Assembly (NCBI GenBank): GCA_036655715.1
Contig: JAVVPO010000062.1
Coordinates: 1 to 14,801 of the forward strand
Direction: 5' to 3'
DNA from: JAVVPO01 sp036655715
GTDB lineage: Bacteria > Bacillota > Clostridia > Lachnospirales > Cellulosilyticaceae
DNA length: 14,801 nucleotides
Below the pieces are notes generated by a model that saw nothing but the letters and a program-made list of their open reading frames with translations, had not been told where the DNA came from and did not search any database. Below, piece by piece: positions 6,535 through 14,801 of the stretch (the first letter of the stretch is position 1; every line of letters begins with the position of its first letter). The translations under genes and the position numbers were made by a program.

Positions 6535-7974
6535 ATGTTGGTCTATTTAGATGCTTTTTTTATAGTGAATATCTTGCTTACTTTATCCGTTATTTTTATG
6601 GAGCGCAAAAATACCGCTTCTACCTGGGCCTGGATTATGATTATGTTATTTGTTCCCATTCTTGGTTTTGTTCTTTATTTATTTTTAGGTCAAGATATGC
6701 ACAAACGTAAAACCTTTAATAAGAAAGAAGAGGAGGATTATTTTTTTCATCTTCTTCATGGCCAGACCATAAGGCTAAATGAACATTTAAATGAATTTGA
6801 GGATATTATTTCTGATCCCTATCAAAGTGTCCTTAGACTTCACTTGCTTGGGCATGACAGCTTATTTACAAAGGACAATGTAGTGAAGATCTATACTGAT
6901 GGTACAGAAAAGTTCACCGACCTCTTTGAGAGTCTAAAAGCTGCCTCATCTTATATTCATATGGAATACTATATTATTCGTAATGACTTCCTAGCTAAAG
7001 CACTCTGTGAAATCCTTATACAAAAGGCGAGTGAAGGCGTTGAGGTTCTCTTACTTTACGATGGTATGGGCTGCCTACGTACTTCTCGCTCTCTATTTAA
7101 AAAACTTAAAGCAGGTGGTGTCCAAGTTTGTGTATTCTTCCCACCTTTTATTCCCTATATCAATCTTCGCATTAATTATCGTAACCACCGTAAAATTTGT
7201 GTAGTTGATGGTGACGTTGCCTACACCGGTGGATTTAACATCGGTGCTGAGTATATCGGTTTAGATAAAAAAATGGGATATTGGCGTGATACTCATCTTC
7301 AGATTATAGGAAGCGCTGTACAAATGCTAGAATTGCCATTTCTACTAGATTGGCGTTTTGCCTCACCAAGTCATCATATCGACCTTGAAAAATACATTAG
7401 CTATCGCACCCCTAACCTAATAGGTAATACAGGTATTCAAGTGGTTACTAGCGGCCCAGATTCTAAGCATCCTTGTATTCGTAATGGCTATGTCAAAATG
7501 ATTAACTCCGCCAAGCACTTTATCTATATCCAAACACCTTATTTCATTCCTGATGAAGGTGTCTTAACTGCCATCAAGCTAGCAGCTCTTTCTGGTATTG
7601 ATGTACGTATCATGATTCCTAACAAACCCGATCACCTGTTTGTCCACTGGGCATCCTACTCCTATATTGGTGAAGTATTAGCTAGTGGCGCCAAATGCTA
7701 CACTTATGAAAAAGGATTTCTCCATGCCAAAACCATTGTAATTGATGATGAGATATGTTCCGTAGGCACCTCCAACTTTGACATTCGGAGCTTTACACTA
7801 AACTTCGAAGTTAATAGTTTTATCTATGATAGCATTATTTCTGGTAGATTAGGTGAAATCTTTCATCAAGATCTCATGAACTGCAAAGAAATCACCTTGG
7901 AAGGCTATGAAAATAGAGGCTATATGATTAAATTCAAAGAATCCATCTCTAGGTTAGTAGGGCCTATCCTGTAA
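6535..7974 (+). CDS. cls: Cardiolipin synthase (phospholipase D superfamily)
   Basis: This membrane enzyme joins two phosphatidylglycerol molecules to form cardiolipin and glycerol. The 479 residues match bacterial Cls length. Two transmembrane helices at about 3-21 and 30-51 are followed by the catalytic part with two HKD motifs: His218, Lys220, Asp225 in NHRKICVVDG, and His397, Lys399, Asp404 in FLHAKTIVIDD. GGFNIGAEYIG and GTSNFDIRSF follow them as expected. AGGAGG ends three bases before the ATG, which is close; the next codon, TTG at 6538, has ideal spacing and could also serve as a start. Two TATAAT boxes (6476-6481 and 6499-6504) lie upstream, but neither has a clear -35. The gene is monocistronic and shares a bidirectional terminator with the convergent acyltransferase gene, another phospholipid enzyme. 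Confidence 0.96.
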   Translation: MLVYLDAFFIVNILLTLSVIFMERKNTASTWAWIMIMLFVPILGFVLYLFLGQDMHKRKTFNKKEEEDYFFHLLHGQTIRLNEHLNEFEDIISDPYQSVLRLHLLGHDSLFTKDNVVKIYTDGTEKFTDLFESLKAASSYIHMEYYIIRNDFLAKALCEILIQKASEGVEVLLLYDGMGCLRTSRSLFKKLKAGGVQVCVFFPPFIPYINLRINYRNHRKICVVDGDVAYTGGFNIGAEYIGLDKKMGYWRDTHLQIIGSAVQMLELPFLLDWRFASPSHHIDLEKYISYRTPNLIGNTGIQVVTSGPDSKHPCIRNGYVKMINSAKHFIYIQTPYFIPDEGVLTAIKLAALSGIDVRIMIPNKPDHLFVHWASYSYIGEVLASGAKCYTYEKGFLHAKTIVIDDEICSVGTSNFDIRSFTLNFEVNSFIYDSIISGRLGEIFHQDLMNCKEITLEGYENRGYMIKFKESISRLVGPIL

Positions 7975-7991
7975 TGCTAAATACTCTAATT

Positions 7992-8039
7992 AAAATAGAC
8001 AGAGCTCGTAAGCCATTCTTTACGAGTTCTGTCTATTTT
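7992..8039. terminator. Shared bidirectional terminator between cls and the acyltransferase gene
   Basis: A 20-pair stem (7992-8011 with 8020-8039) has one imperfect position and an 8-base loop. AAAA on the left arm and TTTT on the right arm give T runs in both directions. It lies 18 bases after the cls stop and 45 bases after the convergent gene's stop. Confidence 0.88.
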
Positions 8040-8083
8040 AGTCCAGCTATTATACCTCTATCATCAACTTCTCTAATATTTTT

Positions 8084-8830
8084 TTAATCTATACCCGTTA
8101 TTTCTTTTAATAGTTCCCTTGTATAATCTTCTACATCCTTTGGCAATGATTTGATTTGTTCTTTTGTAAGATTGGGTACATCTATCATCTTACCTATATT
8201 CACATAAACCGTTGCCTTACCAATGCCTATTTGTCCACTCATTTCTAATACCTTATGTGTATTTTGAATAGCTATTGGTACAATAGGTACATTGGCTTTA
8301 ATAGGTAGTTTAAAACTTCCAGCCTTAAACTCTCCCATTTCATCCCCTTTAGCTCGTGTTCCTTCCGGGAAAATCCCTACTGATTGTCCATGTTTAAGTT
8401 CATCAATTCCTTTTAAGATAGCTTGTAACGATTGTTTCATATCCTCTCTTGCCAAAAAGATACTACCTGTTGCGCTAAACCAATCCCCCATGATAGGAAA
8501 TTTTTTCATTTCTTCTTTACCGATAAATATGCAAGGGTCATCAACTATAGTCGCAAAAACTGGTGCATCATACAGTCCTTTATGTGTAATCATATAGACT
8601 ACTGGTCCTTCGACAGGTAAATTCTCTCTTCCCTTTACTTCAACAGTCGTCCCTGCTGCTTTAATCATTTTTCTACTTAAATCTTGTAAATAGCCATAAA
8701 TTTTTTGTCTATATATTTTTTTTATCTGAGGGTCTAACTCTTTATTATCTACTCTATACTTTTTTCTATTTGAGAAATTAATCACATAATGCCATGCCAT
8801 TACCCATAGCACACATACACCTCTAAACAT
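8084..8830 (-). CDS. plsC: PlsC-type 1-acyl-sn-glycerol-3-phosphate acyltransferase
   Basis: The family adds the second fatty acyl chain to lysophosphatidic acid, giving phosphatidic acid for membrane lipids. The 248 residues have the ordered acyltransferase motifs. The HX4D catalytic pair is His83 and Asp88 in THKGLYD, where the usual form is NHxSxxD. GSIFLARED at 122-130 is the glycerophosphate-binding arginine region. FPEGTR at 154-159 and VPIVPIAI at 181-188 complete the set. A hydrophobic N-terminus (about 3-18) may anchor it to the membrane. The ATG is preceded by AAGGAG, which overlaps the TAA stop of pncB; the two genes are co-transcribed and probably translationally coupled. The exact acyl acceptor cannot be proven from sequence, so the gene symbol is by family. 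Confidence 0.9.
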   Translation of the reverse strand: MFRGVCVLWVMAWHYVINFSNRKKYRVDNKELDPQIKKIYRQKIYGYLQDLSRKMIKAAGTTVEVKGRENLPVEGPVVYMITHKGLYDAPVFATIVDDPCIFIGKEEMKKFPIMGDWFSATGSIFLAREDMKQSLQAILKGIDELKHGQSVGIFPEGTRAKGDEMGEFKAGSFKLPIKANVPIVPIAIQNTHKVLEMSGQIGIGKATVYVNIGKMIDVPNLTKEQIKSLPKDVEDYTRELLKEITGID

Positions 8831-8841
8831 CTTATCACTCC

Positions 8842-10296
8842 TTAATCTCTTCTGTATTCATTAAGCATGCTTTCTTTAAGGTGATACAGTTTATCTGATA
8901 AATCAACCGGTAATCTTTCTGGATTGATAAGTCTCTTATATTCATCCCATAAAGCTTCTAGCTCTACTGCTGCATAAGTTCTAATTTCCATAACGGACGG
9001 ACTCTCATAAACCTTTTCTCCTGCTCTAAAGACAGGTATAAGTAGCTCTCTTATTGTATACGTCCCTGCTTGTAACTTCATTTTTTTCCATCTTGCACGG
9101 TGGTCACTAATAATCCAATCTTTAGATTCATCAAAGATTTCACCTTCAAGTGCTATAACATCTGCTTTAAGTTTACCTGTTTGTTTATCATATACTCTTA
9201 CAATCTTTTTAATACCTGGATTAGTTACTTTAGCGGGGTTATCAGATACTTTAAGCTTGGCTTCATAACGTCCCTCCTGATTCATCTCTGCAGCTAACTT
9301 GTAAACTCCCCCAAAAGATGGACAATCATCTGAAGTAATAAGTTTTGTACCTACTCCCCAAAGAGTAATCTTTGCACCTTGCCTTTTAAGATCTGCAATA
9401 AGGTATTCATCCAGGTCACAAGATGCACTGATAATAGCTCCTTGATGTCCTGCTTCATCTAGCATAATTCTAGCTTTTTTAGAAAGATACGCTAGATCCC
9501 CACTATCTAGGCGAATACCAAACTTTTTAGACTCTATACCTGCCGCTTTCATCTCATCAAACACTTTAATGGCATTAGGCACTCCAGACCCTAAAGTATC
9601 ATAAGTATCTACTAATAGTAGGCAGTTATCTGGGAATATCCTTGCATAAGTTCTAAATGCCTCAATCTCTCTTTCAAAACTCATTACCCAACTATGTGCA
9701 TGTGTTCCCGCTACTGGCACTCCAAATTCTCTACCTGTCAGTACATTGGATGTCGCATGGCAACCACCAATCATAGCAGCTCTTGCTCCATACACTCCCG
9801 CATCAGGACCTTGTGCACGTCTTAAGCCAAATTCTAATACAGTATCTCCCTCAGCCGCTCTTACAACCCTAGCGGCTTTCGTTGCAATAAGACTTTGGTG
9901 ATTGATAATATTAAGTAATGCTGTCTCTACAAATTGTGCTTCAAATATAGGTGCTGTTACCCTCATGAGTGGTTCTTCCGGAAAGACAATAGTTCCTTCT
10001 GGCACTGCATCAATATCTCCTGTAAATTTAAAATCTTTAAGATACTCTAAGAAGTCCTTACTAAATAAATTCAGAGAATCTAAATAAATGATATCCGCTT
10101 CCTCAAAGTGTAACTCCTCTATATATGCCATAGCTTGTTCAAGCCCTGCACAAATGGCATAACCATTTTTAGAAGGATTACTTCTATAAAACAAATCAAA
10201 TGCTACAAGATGGTTATTTACGTCATTTTCATAATATCCTTGCATCATTGTTAACTGATAAAGGTCTGTTAACAATGTAAGGTTTCTATTGTTCAT
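8842..10296 (-). CDS. pncB: Nicotinate phosphoribosyltransferase
   Basis: PncB converts nicotinate and phosphoribosyl pyrophosphate to nicotinate mononucleotide, the entry step of the Preiss-Handler route to NAD, with ATP hydrolysis. The 484 residues are full length for the Gram-positive type. Motifs include LTDLYQLTM at 9-17, FGLRRAQGPDAG at 156-167 and THAHSW at 198-203, which carries the likely phosphorylated histidine. VDTYDT at 229-234, RLDSGD at 262-267 and GVGTKL at 314-319 form the phosphoribosyl-binding active site. The ATG follows AAGGAGA at normal spacing. It is the first gene of an operon with plsC, driven by an extended -10 promoter at 10350-10358. The secreted nucleotidase gene upstream ends in its own strong terminator. 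Confidence 0.97.
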   Translation of the reverse strand: MNNRNLTLLTDLYQLTMMQGYYENDVNNHLVAFDLFYRSNPSKNGYAICAGLEQAMAYIEELHFEEADIIYLDSLNLFSKDFLEYLKDFKFTGDIDAVPEGTIVFPEEPLMRVTAPIFEAQFVETALLNIINHQSLIATKAARVVRAAEGDTVLEFGLRRAQGPDAGVYGARAAMIGGCHATSNVLTGREFGVPVAGTHAHSWVMSFEREIEAFRTYARIFPDNCLLLVDTYDTLGSGVPNAIKVFDEMKAAGIESKKFGIRLDSGDLAYLSKKARIMLDEAGHQGAIISASCDLDEYLIADLKRQGAKITLWGVGTKLITSDDCPSFGGVYKLAAEMNQEGRYEAKLKVSDNPAKVTNPGIKKIVRVYDKQTGKLKADVIALEGEIFDESKDWIISDHRARWKKMKLQAGTYTIRELLIPVFRAGEKVYESPSVMEIRTYAAVELEALWDEYKRLINPERLPVDLSDKLYHLKESMLNEYRRD

Positions 10297-10349
10297 TTTT
10301 GAATCTCCTTATTTTGTTAGTTATTTTCTATATAAATATTATTTTCTTA

Positions 10350-10358
10350 ATTATATCA
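10350..10358 (-). promoter_or_regulatory. Extended -10 promoter of pncB-plsC
   Basis: The minus strand reads TGATATAAT (10358-10350), a consensus -10 with the TGn extension. No good -35 exists at 17 bases; a TTGACT is present but only 10 bases away. The predicted leader is about 45 bases. Confidence 0.5.
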
Positions 10359-10456
10359 TATCCTAAGTCAAGTGTGACATATATTGGCTACGTATTATAG
10401 CTAACTTATTATGTTTTTATTTCGTTCTCTAATTAATAATAAAGTTTATCTAGCCA

Positions 10457-10496
10457 AAAATGTCCTAAGAGTCTAGCCAAACTCTTAGGACATTTT
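10457..10496 (-). terminator. Terminator of the secreted nucleotidase gene
   Basis: A 16-pair perfect stem (10457-10472 with 10481-10496) has an 8-base loop. On the minus strand it ends in a run of five T residues. It starts 11 bases after the nucleotidase stop codon. Confidence 0.88.
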
Positions 10497-10507
10497 CAGG
10501 TTATATC

Positions 10508-13500
10508 TTATGCAGCATTAGGTAATGTCTCTTCTGCCTTATCAGTTTTTACATCTACTGTTTTAACTCTACCACTTAATGCTACACCTTCAGTACCTTT
10601 TTCTTGAAGATATTTAATAACAGCTTCGTCAAGGGCTGAAAACTCACCTAGTACTTTGTTATCCTTAAACATCGTATAATTATCTCCACCAGCTGCTGTA
10701 AAGTCATTTGTTGCTAGTAGATAAGTTTTAGTAAGGTTAATAGGTTTTCCACCTATTAATACTTCTGTAATACGACTTCCTACTTCCTTTGATGGATCAA
10801 AAGTATAAGTCATACCCGCTACATGAGCAAATCCACCATTAGCTTTTGGATATTCTTTTACACCTACTTCTAATGCATCTACAACTTCCTGACCTGTTAC
10901 TTCCATTGTTACTGCTGTATTGCCAAATGGAAGAACTGTGATAACATCTTTTTTAGTCACATCTCCAGGTTCAATAGAAGCTCTAATGCCCCCACCATTT
11001 GTAAGTGCTATTTCTGCGCCTGTTACATGAAGTAAAGCGTTTGTAATAAGGTTCCCCATCGTTGTTTCACCTGTTCTTGCAAACTCTCTTTCCCCTTCAA
11101 GCTTCATATCTGTTTTGCCTACTACTACTTCTGTAATTTTATCAAAATCAGTCTTAAGTTCTGTAAGTGTTTTGACAACATCTGCATCTTCAATTAAAGT
11201 CATACCTTCTTGTTTATCTATAAGAGTCGGTACGATATCAAAGCTACCATCTTTTTTGATATAAATGTTTACTTGACCAACATTTTTATCATACTCTCCA
11301 GTTTGTACAATGACTGTATCATTAATAATTTTACCGTTTGGTAAAGCTGTATGGCTGTGTCCATCTACAATGATATCAATTCCTTTTACATTGGTTGCTA
11401 CTTTTTCACTTGTATCATTACCTTCATGTACACCTAGATGAGCTAAAGCAATAATGATATCTGCTTTTTTCTCAAGCTCAGCCACCATTTTCTTCGCTAC
11501 TTCTACTGGATCTTTGAAAGTAAGACCTTTTACATTGTTTGGATGTGTCTTGTATGTTGTCTCTGGTGTTGAAAGTCCAAAGATAGCTACCTTTTTACCT
11601 GCTACCTCTTTAATGATATAAGGTGTTAAAATTTCTTTTCCATCAGCCTTAACTACATTAGCTGAAAGAATTGGAAATTCTAGAAGTCCATCTAGTTCTA
11701 CTAATCTTTCATATCCATAGTTAAAATCATGGTTACCTGCTGCCATAGCATCATATCCCATAACATTAAGAATCTTTGTCATGCTTTCACCTTTTGTTGT
11801 TGTTACTAAAGGTATGCCATGAAGTGTATCTCCTGCATCTAATACTAAAATATTATTTTCTCCATATACAGTTTTAAGTTCTTTAATTTTAGTAGCGACT
11901 CTAGTAAGTCCCATCCCATCATAGGTACCTGCTTCTATCTTTGTATGTGTATCATTTGTATGCACGATAGCCATATAATCGGTATAAGTCGGATGCAATC
12001 CAGCTTTAATTAAATCAGCTTCTGTAATAGCTTTTACATTTGCTGTACGTCCATCCGCTGACATTGGAATAGTAATTATTCCTTCATTAACAGCTTTTAC
12101 CGCTATAGCTCTAAGCTCTTCATTCCAATTATTGCCTATAATAGACCAGTTATCATCAACTTCTGGTGTGATTGTTCCTTTTTTCTCGATATATTCTTTG
12201 ATATAAGTTCTAAGTGCCTTTGGTGCAGACTCATAATAAGGCTGACCTGAAAGGATTTTTTCTCCATCTGGGCCAATTCCACTATAACGATAATCATTAA
12301 TAGCAAGTTTAAGTACTGTATCATCTGCTAAAGGTTTTCCTTTATACATTACATTTGTAATTCTTTTACCTACTGGTTGACTAATATCAATTTGATAATC
12401 AACTCCATCAAACATATCGTAAGCATATCCACGTACATTAGCATTAAAGCTTACTGTTAAGTCTCCTGGTTTGTAAGTATTATAATATCCTGCTGACCAC
12501 TCCATATAAGCTTTTAATTCTTTACCTGTTACTTCAACGCCTACTAGTGTATTGGCATATTGATAAATATCAAATACATTAGCAAAGTTAATATCTCCTT
12601 TGGGTAAATTAGCAGTTGGTTTAAAGAGTGCTGCCGCCGCAACATCAGCACCTGTCGCTTCTAATTGCACTTTATTAATAAGTTCAATTAGAGCTGTATC
12701 TTTAATTTGTCCTTCTGGAATTCCTTTGACCTGTGCTACGGGGTGGAAGTCATCTGTTGCTTTTCCAATTGTTCCTTCTAGGAAAGTAAGTGTTGCTTGA
12801 TGATATGTATCTACATGCTTTTCAGCGGCTAAGTCAGACGTATAATCAGCAAGCTTTAAGATGTTAGAAGTTTTATTAGCAACTTCCCATTTACCATCTT
12901 TATTAGCTACTGTTAAGTCAAAACGTACAACTTCTCTATCTTTATAAGGCGCTGCTACTAATACACCATTTATTTCTTGTTTCTCTGTTTGATGATCATG
13001 TCCTGTTAAGAGCACATCAATCTCAGGACACCTCTGTGCTATAAGTTTAGCAGCATCTCCTCCATCTGCTTCGTGTCTACTATCAAGCCCTGCATGAGCT
13101 GTAGCAATAATAACATCTACTTTTTCCTTTTCTTTTAAAATCTTCACATATTTTGCTGCTTCATCAGCCATATGTTTGAATTCTAAATCTTTAATGCCTT
13201 GTTTATTTGCATCCCATCTAGGAATAGAAGGTACAGTAAGTCCTAAGACCGCTACTTTTACACCATCTATTTCTTTAATCATATAAGGCTCTACAAAGTT
13301 TTTCCCAGTTGCCTTCACATAAGTGTTAGCAGATAATAAAGGAAATTCTGCTTCCTTATCCATTTTTTTGATAAGATCTGTTCCAAAGTTAAACTCATGA
13401 TTACCTAGTGTCATTGCATCATAACCAATGAAATTCATGATATCCATTACTGGATTAGGTTTACTTAAATCTGAGTTATATAAGTCATCTGTAAGGATTG

Positions 13501-13780
13501 TGCCTTGGATAGTATCTCCATTATCTATTACAAGTGTGTTTGGGTTTTCTGCTTTTGTTTGTTTGACGAGTGTCGCTACTCTAGCAAATCCGCTGTTTTC
13601 ATAATCTTTTTGTGATTCATAAGACCAACTTGTTAGATTTCCATGCATGTCACTTGTGCCAAGTATCGTTAGTTTGACTTCTTTAGGTAATGTCTCTGCC
13701 GCAAATGTTGGAAATGATAACGCAAATACCATGACGAGTGCAAGTATCATACTCAGGTATTTCTTTCCTTGTCTTTTCAT
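10508..13780 (-). CDS. Secreted two-module nucleotidase (2',3'-cyclic phosphodiesterase/3'-nucleotidase plus 5'-nucleotidase)
   Basis: The 1090-residue exported protein contains two complete metallophosphoesterase-nucleotidase modules. A signal peptide (about 1-28: lysine-rich start, hydrophobic core, cleavage after FAA) precedes module 1. Module 1 has SDMHG 43-47, DNGD 86-89, GNHEF 126-130, His229 and GHDH 260-263, then a substrate domain ending with INDYRYSG near 494-501, the CpdB type. Module 2 has TNDTH 608-612, DAGDT 648-652, GNHDF 682-686, His781 and GHSH 807-810, then NGGGIR 928-933 and TNDFTAAGGDNY 1024-1035, the UshA/5'-nucleotidase type. All two-metal ligands look intact in both. 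Together they would turn cyclic and linear nucleotides into nucleosides outside the cell. Bacillus YfkN has the same two-module plan. The protein ends in EETLPNAA with no membrane segment after it, so it is probably released, not wall-anchored. GGAGG lies nine bases before the ATG. Confidence 0.95.
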   Translation of the reverse strand: MKRQGKKYLSMILALVMVFALSFPTFAAETLPKEVKLTILGTSDMHGNLTSWSYESQKDYENSGFARVATLVKQTKAENPNTLVIDNGDTIQGTILTDDLYNSDLSKPNPVMDIMNFIGYDAMTLGNHEFNFGTDLIKKMDKEAEFPLLSANTYVKATGKNFVEPYMIKEIDGVKVAVLGLTVPSIPRWDANKQGIKDLEFKHMADEAAKYVKILKEKEKVDVIIATAHAGLDSRHEADGGDAAKLIAQRCPEIDVLLTGHDHQTEKQEINGVLVAAPYKDREVVRFDLTVANKDGKWEVANKTSNILKLADYTSDLAAEKHVDTYHQATLTFLEGTIGKATDDFHPVAQVKGIPEGQIKDTALIELINKVQLEATGADVAAAALFKPTANLPKGDINFANVFDIYQYANTLVGVEVTGKELKAYMEWSAGYYNTYKPGDLTVSFNANVRGYAYDMFDGVDYQIDISQPVGKRITNVMYKGKPLADDTVLKLAINDYRYSGIGPDGEKILSGQPYYESAPKALRTYIKEYIEKKGTITPEVDDNWSIIGNNWNEELRAIAVKAVNEGIITIPMSADGRTANVKAITEADLIKAGLHPTYTDYMAIVHTNDTHTKIEAGTYDGMGLTRVATKIKELKTVYGENNILVLDAGDTLHGIPLVTTTKGESMTKILNVMGYDAMAAGNHDFNYGYERLVELDGLLEFPILSANVVKADGKEILTPYIIKEVAGKKVAIFGLSTPETTYKTHPNNVKGLTFKDPVEVAKKMVAELEKKADIIIALAHLGVHEGNDTSEKVATNVKGIDIIVDGHSHTALPNGKIINDTVIVQTGEYDKNVGQVNIYIKKDGSFDIVPTLIDKQEGMTLIEDADVVKTLTELKTDFDKITEVVVGKTDMKLEGEREFARTGETTMGNLITNALLHVTGAEIALTNGGGIRASIEPGDVTKKDVITVLPFGNTAVTMEVTGQEVVDALEVGVKEYPKANGGFAHVAGMTYTFDPSKEVGSRITEVLIGGKPINLTKTYLLATNDFTAAGGDNYTMFKDNKVLGEFSALDEAVIKYLQEKGTEGVALSGRVKTVDVKTDKAEETLPNAA

Positions 13781-13839
13781 ATTGAAAAGCCTCCCTTAGT
13801 TGATTTTATATAGGTACTATTGCCCCTATATATATCAGA

Positions 13840-13868
13840 ATTATCTCATAATTAACATATTATTTCAA
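13840..13868 (-). promoter_or_regulatory. Promoter of the secreted nucleotidase gene
   Basis: On the minus strand TTGAAA (13868-13863) and GATAAT (13845-13840) are 17 bases apart. The predicted start near 13833 leaves a leader of about 50 bases. Confidence 0.65.
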
Positions 13869-13911
13869 TCTTTATTAATTTTTTGTTAATCTTTTCTATT
13901 TCTTATTTATA

Positions 13912-13940
13912 TTGCTCTCCTCATGGGTATACTATATAAT
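13912..13940 (+). promoter_or_regulatory. Promoter of the purine nucleoside phosphorylase gene
   Basis: TTGCTC (13912-13917) and TATAAT (13935-13940) are 17 bases apart, with a predicted start near 13947 and a leader of about 37 bases. The -10 box is enclosed by an inverted repeat (13927-13957). Confidence 0.7.
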
Positions 13941-13957
13941 TATCACATCTAGTATAC
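13927..13957. promoter_or_regulatory. Operator-like inverted repeat over the punA promoter
   Basis: GTATACTA (13927-13934) and TAGTATAC (13950-13957) are perfect inverted copies 15 bases apart. They flank the -10 box and cover the predicted transcription start. The arms are 23 bases apart, about two helical turns, as expected for a dimeric repressor site. No regulator gene is nearby, so the role is inferred. Confidence 0.4.
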
Positions 13958-13983
13958 ATAATTCATTTAAAGGAGGATTTAAT

Positions 13984-14801
13984 ATGTACGATTTAGTTAT
14001 GCAATCCACAAAGTATATTCAATCTAGAGTAAGTAATAAACCTAAAGTAGCTGTTATCCTAGGCTCTGGCCTTGGTGATTTAGTTGATCTTGTAGAAGAT
14101 ATGCAGTGTATTGATTACGCTGATATCCCTAATTTCCCACAATCAACTGTAGAAGGTCACGCTGGAAAATTAGCCTTTGGTAAAATCAATGGTGTAGAAG
14201 TACTTCTTATGCAAGGACGCTTCCACTACTACGAAGGGTACACAATGAAAGAAGTCACTTACCCTGTTTATGTTATGAAGCAATTAGGTGTTGAAAAAAT
14301 GATCGTTACTAACGCTTGTGGAGGTATTAATACAGACTTTAGTCCTGGTACTTTAATGCTTATCACAGACTTCATCAATCTTATGGGATCTAATCCTCTT
14401 ATGGGAAAAAATGATGAGCGTTTTGGACCTAGATTCCCAGATATGTCTGAGCCTTACAAACTCGATTTAATCGCTAAGTCTAAAGCTATTGCAGATGAAT
14501 TAGGTGTTGAATACAAAGAAGGCGTTTATGCTGGATTCATGGGACCATACTATGAAACAGCTGCTGAAATCAGAGCTTATGGCAGTTTAGGAGCTGATGC
14601 TATCGGTATGTCTACAGTGCCAGAAACAATCGTTGCTAACTACTTAGGCATGGATGTACTTGGTATTTCTTGTATCACAAACATGGCAACAGGTATTCAG
14701 CAATGCAAGCATTCTCACAAAAGAGTAGTGGAGACAGCTCAAAGGGCTGCTGTTAACCTTTGTAAGTGGGTTGCTGGTATTATCGAGGATATGGGAAAAT
14801 A
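13984..14801 (+). CDS. punA: Purine nucleoside phosphorylase (trimeric, PNP/MTAP family); stop codon cut by the window edge
   Basis: The enzyme splits purine nucleosides with phosphate into free base and ribose 1-phosphate, the central step of purine salvage. All 272 codons from ATG to the edge are open and the last two bases are TA, so the window probably ends inside the TAA or TAG stop. Length and sequence fit the trimeric class: VAVILGSGLGDL near 22-33 (phosphate loop), EGHAGKL around 58-64, QGRFHYYEGY near 78-87, TNACGGIN near 111-118, GPYYETAAEIR near 189-199, GADAIGMSTVPE near 205-216 and CITNMATG with the base-binding Asn near 236-243. AAAGGAGG lies seven bases before the ATG. It is divergent from the secreted nucleotidase, whose nucleoside products it could use after uptake. 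Confidence 0.95.
   Translation, partial: MYDLVMQSTKYIQSRVSNKPKVAVILGSGLGDLVDLVEDMQCIDYADIPNFPQSTVEGHAGKLAFGKINGVEVLLMQGRFHYYEGYTMKEVTYPVYVMKQLGVEKMIVTNACGGINTDFSPGTLMLITDFINLMGSNPLMGKNDERFGPRFPDMSEPYKLDLIAKSKAIADELGVEYKEGVYAGFMGPYYETAAEIRAYGSLGADAIGMSTVPETIVANYLGMDVLGISCITNMATGIQQCKHSHKRVVETAQRAAVNLCKWVAGIIEDMGK

Noticed and set aside
10449..10480. Direct repeat of TCTAGCCAA next to and inside the terminator loop
   Set aside because: Only two short copies 23 bases apart; most likely an accident of the terminator sequence, not a repeat array.
12136..12324. A 62-codon minus-strand frame inside the nucleotidase gene
   Set aside because: It lies entirely inside a well-conserved gene in another frame and has no independent start signal.

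Overview
The window looks like chromosomal DNA of a low-GC Firmicute, most likely class Clostridia (possibly Lachnospirales). The signs are AT-rich intergenic DNA, strong AGGAGG ribosome-binding sites, sigma-A promoters with 17-base spacers, hairpin-plus-T-run terminators, a SAM-I riboswitch in front of metK, and a mreB/mbl gene followed by a flagellar-rod-like remnant. No insertion sequence, phage gene, CRISPR array, tRNA or rRNA is visible. This is housekeeping DNA; I did not find an undescribed multi-gene system, and the unusual items are small.

Layout. Positions 1-1590 hold metK (minus strand) with its terminator, a complete SAM-I riboswitch and a consensus promoter. Positions 1597-2900 hold an MreB/Mbl-type actin gene (minus) and, four bases after its stop, a 54-codon ORF that keeps only the conserved N-terminal signature of flagellar rod proteins. 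Positions 2946-5463 hold a minus-strand operon: a YihY/BrkB membrane protein, a 3-methyladenine DNA glycosylase and a stand-alone homocysteine S-methyltransferase. It is followed by about 120 bases of coding-like debris and a terminator. An AT-rich gap (5464-5878) has two strong hairpins and a promoter-like pair.

Positions 5879-6337 encode a small, basic, membrane-anchored protein of unknown function (minus). Divergent from it is a cardiolipin synthase (6535-7974, plus). That gene converges, across one shared bidirectional terminator, on a two-gene minus-strand operon: nicotinate phosphoribosyltransferase (pncB), then a PlsC-type acyltransferase. Positions 10508-13780 encode a large secreted protein with two fused nucleotidase modules (minus). 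Divergent from it, a purine nucleoside phosphorylase runs to the right edge; only the last base of its stop codon is missing.

How the genes relate. MetK and the homocysteine methyltransferase both belong to the methionine/SAM cycle. Cardiolipin synthase and PlsC both act in membrane phospholipid synthesis. The secreted nucleotidase, the purine nucleoside phosphorylase and PncB fit scavenging of nucleotides: extracellular dephosphorylation, intracellular phosphorolysis to purine bases, and return of nicotinate to the NAD pool. These links are inferred from family functions and neighbourhood; apart from the close-packed operons, the genes are separate transcription units.
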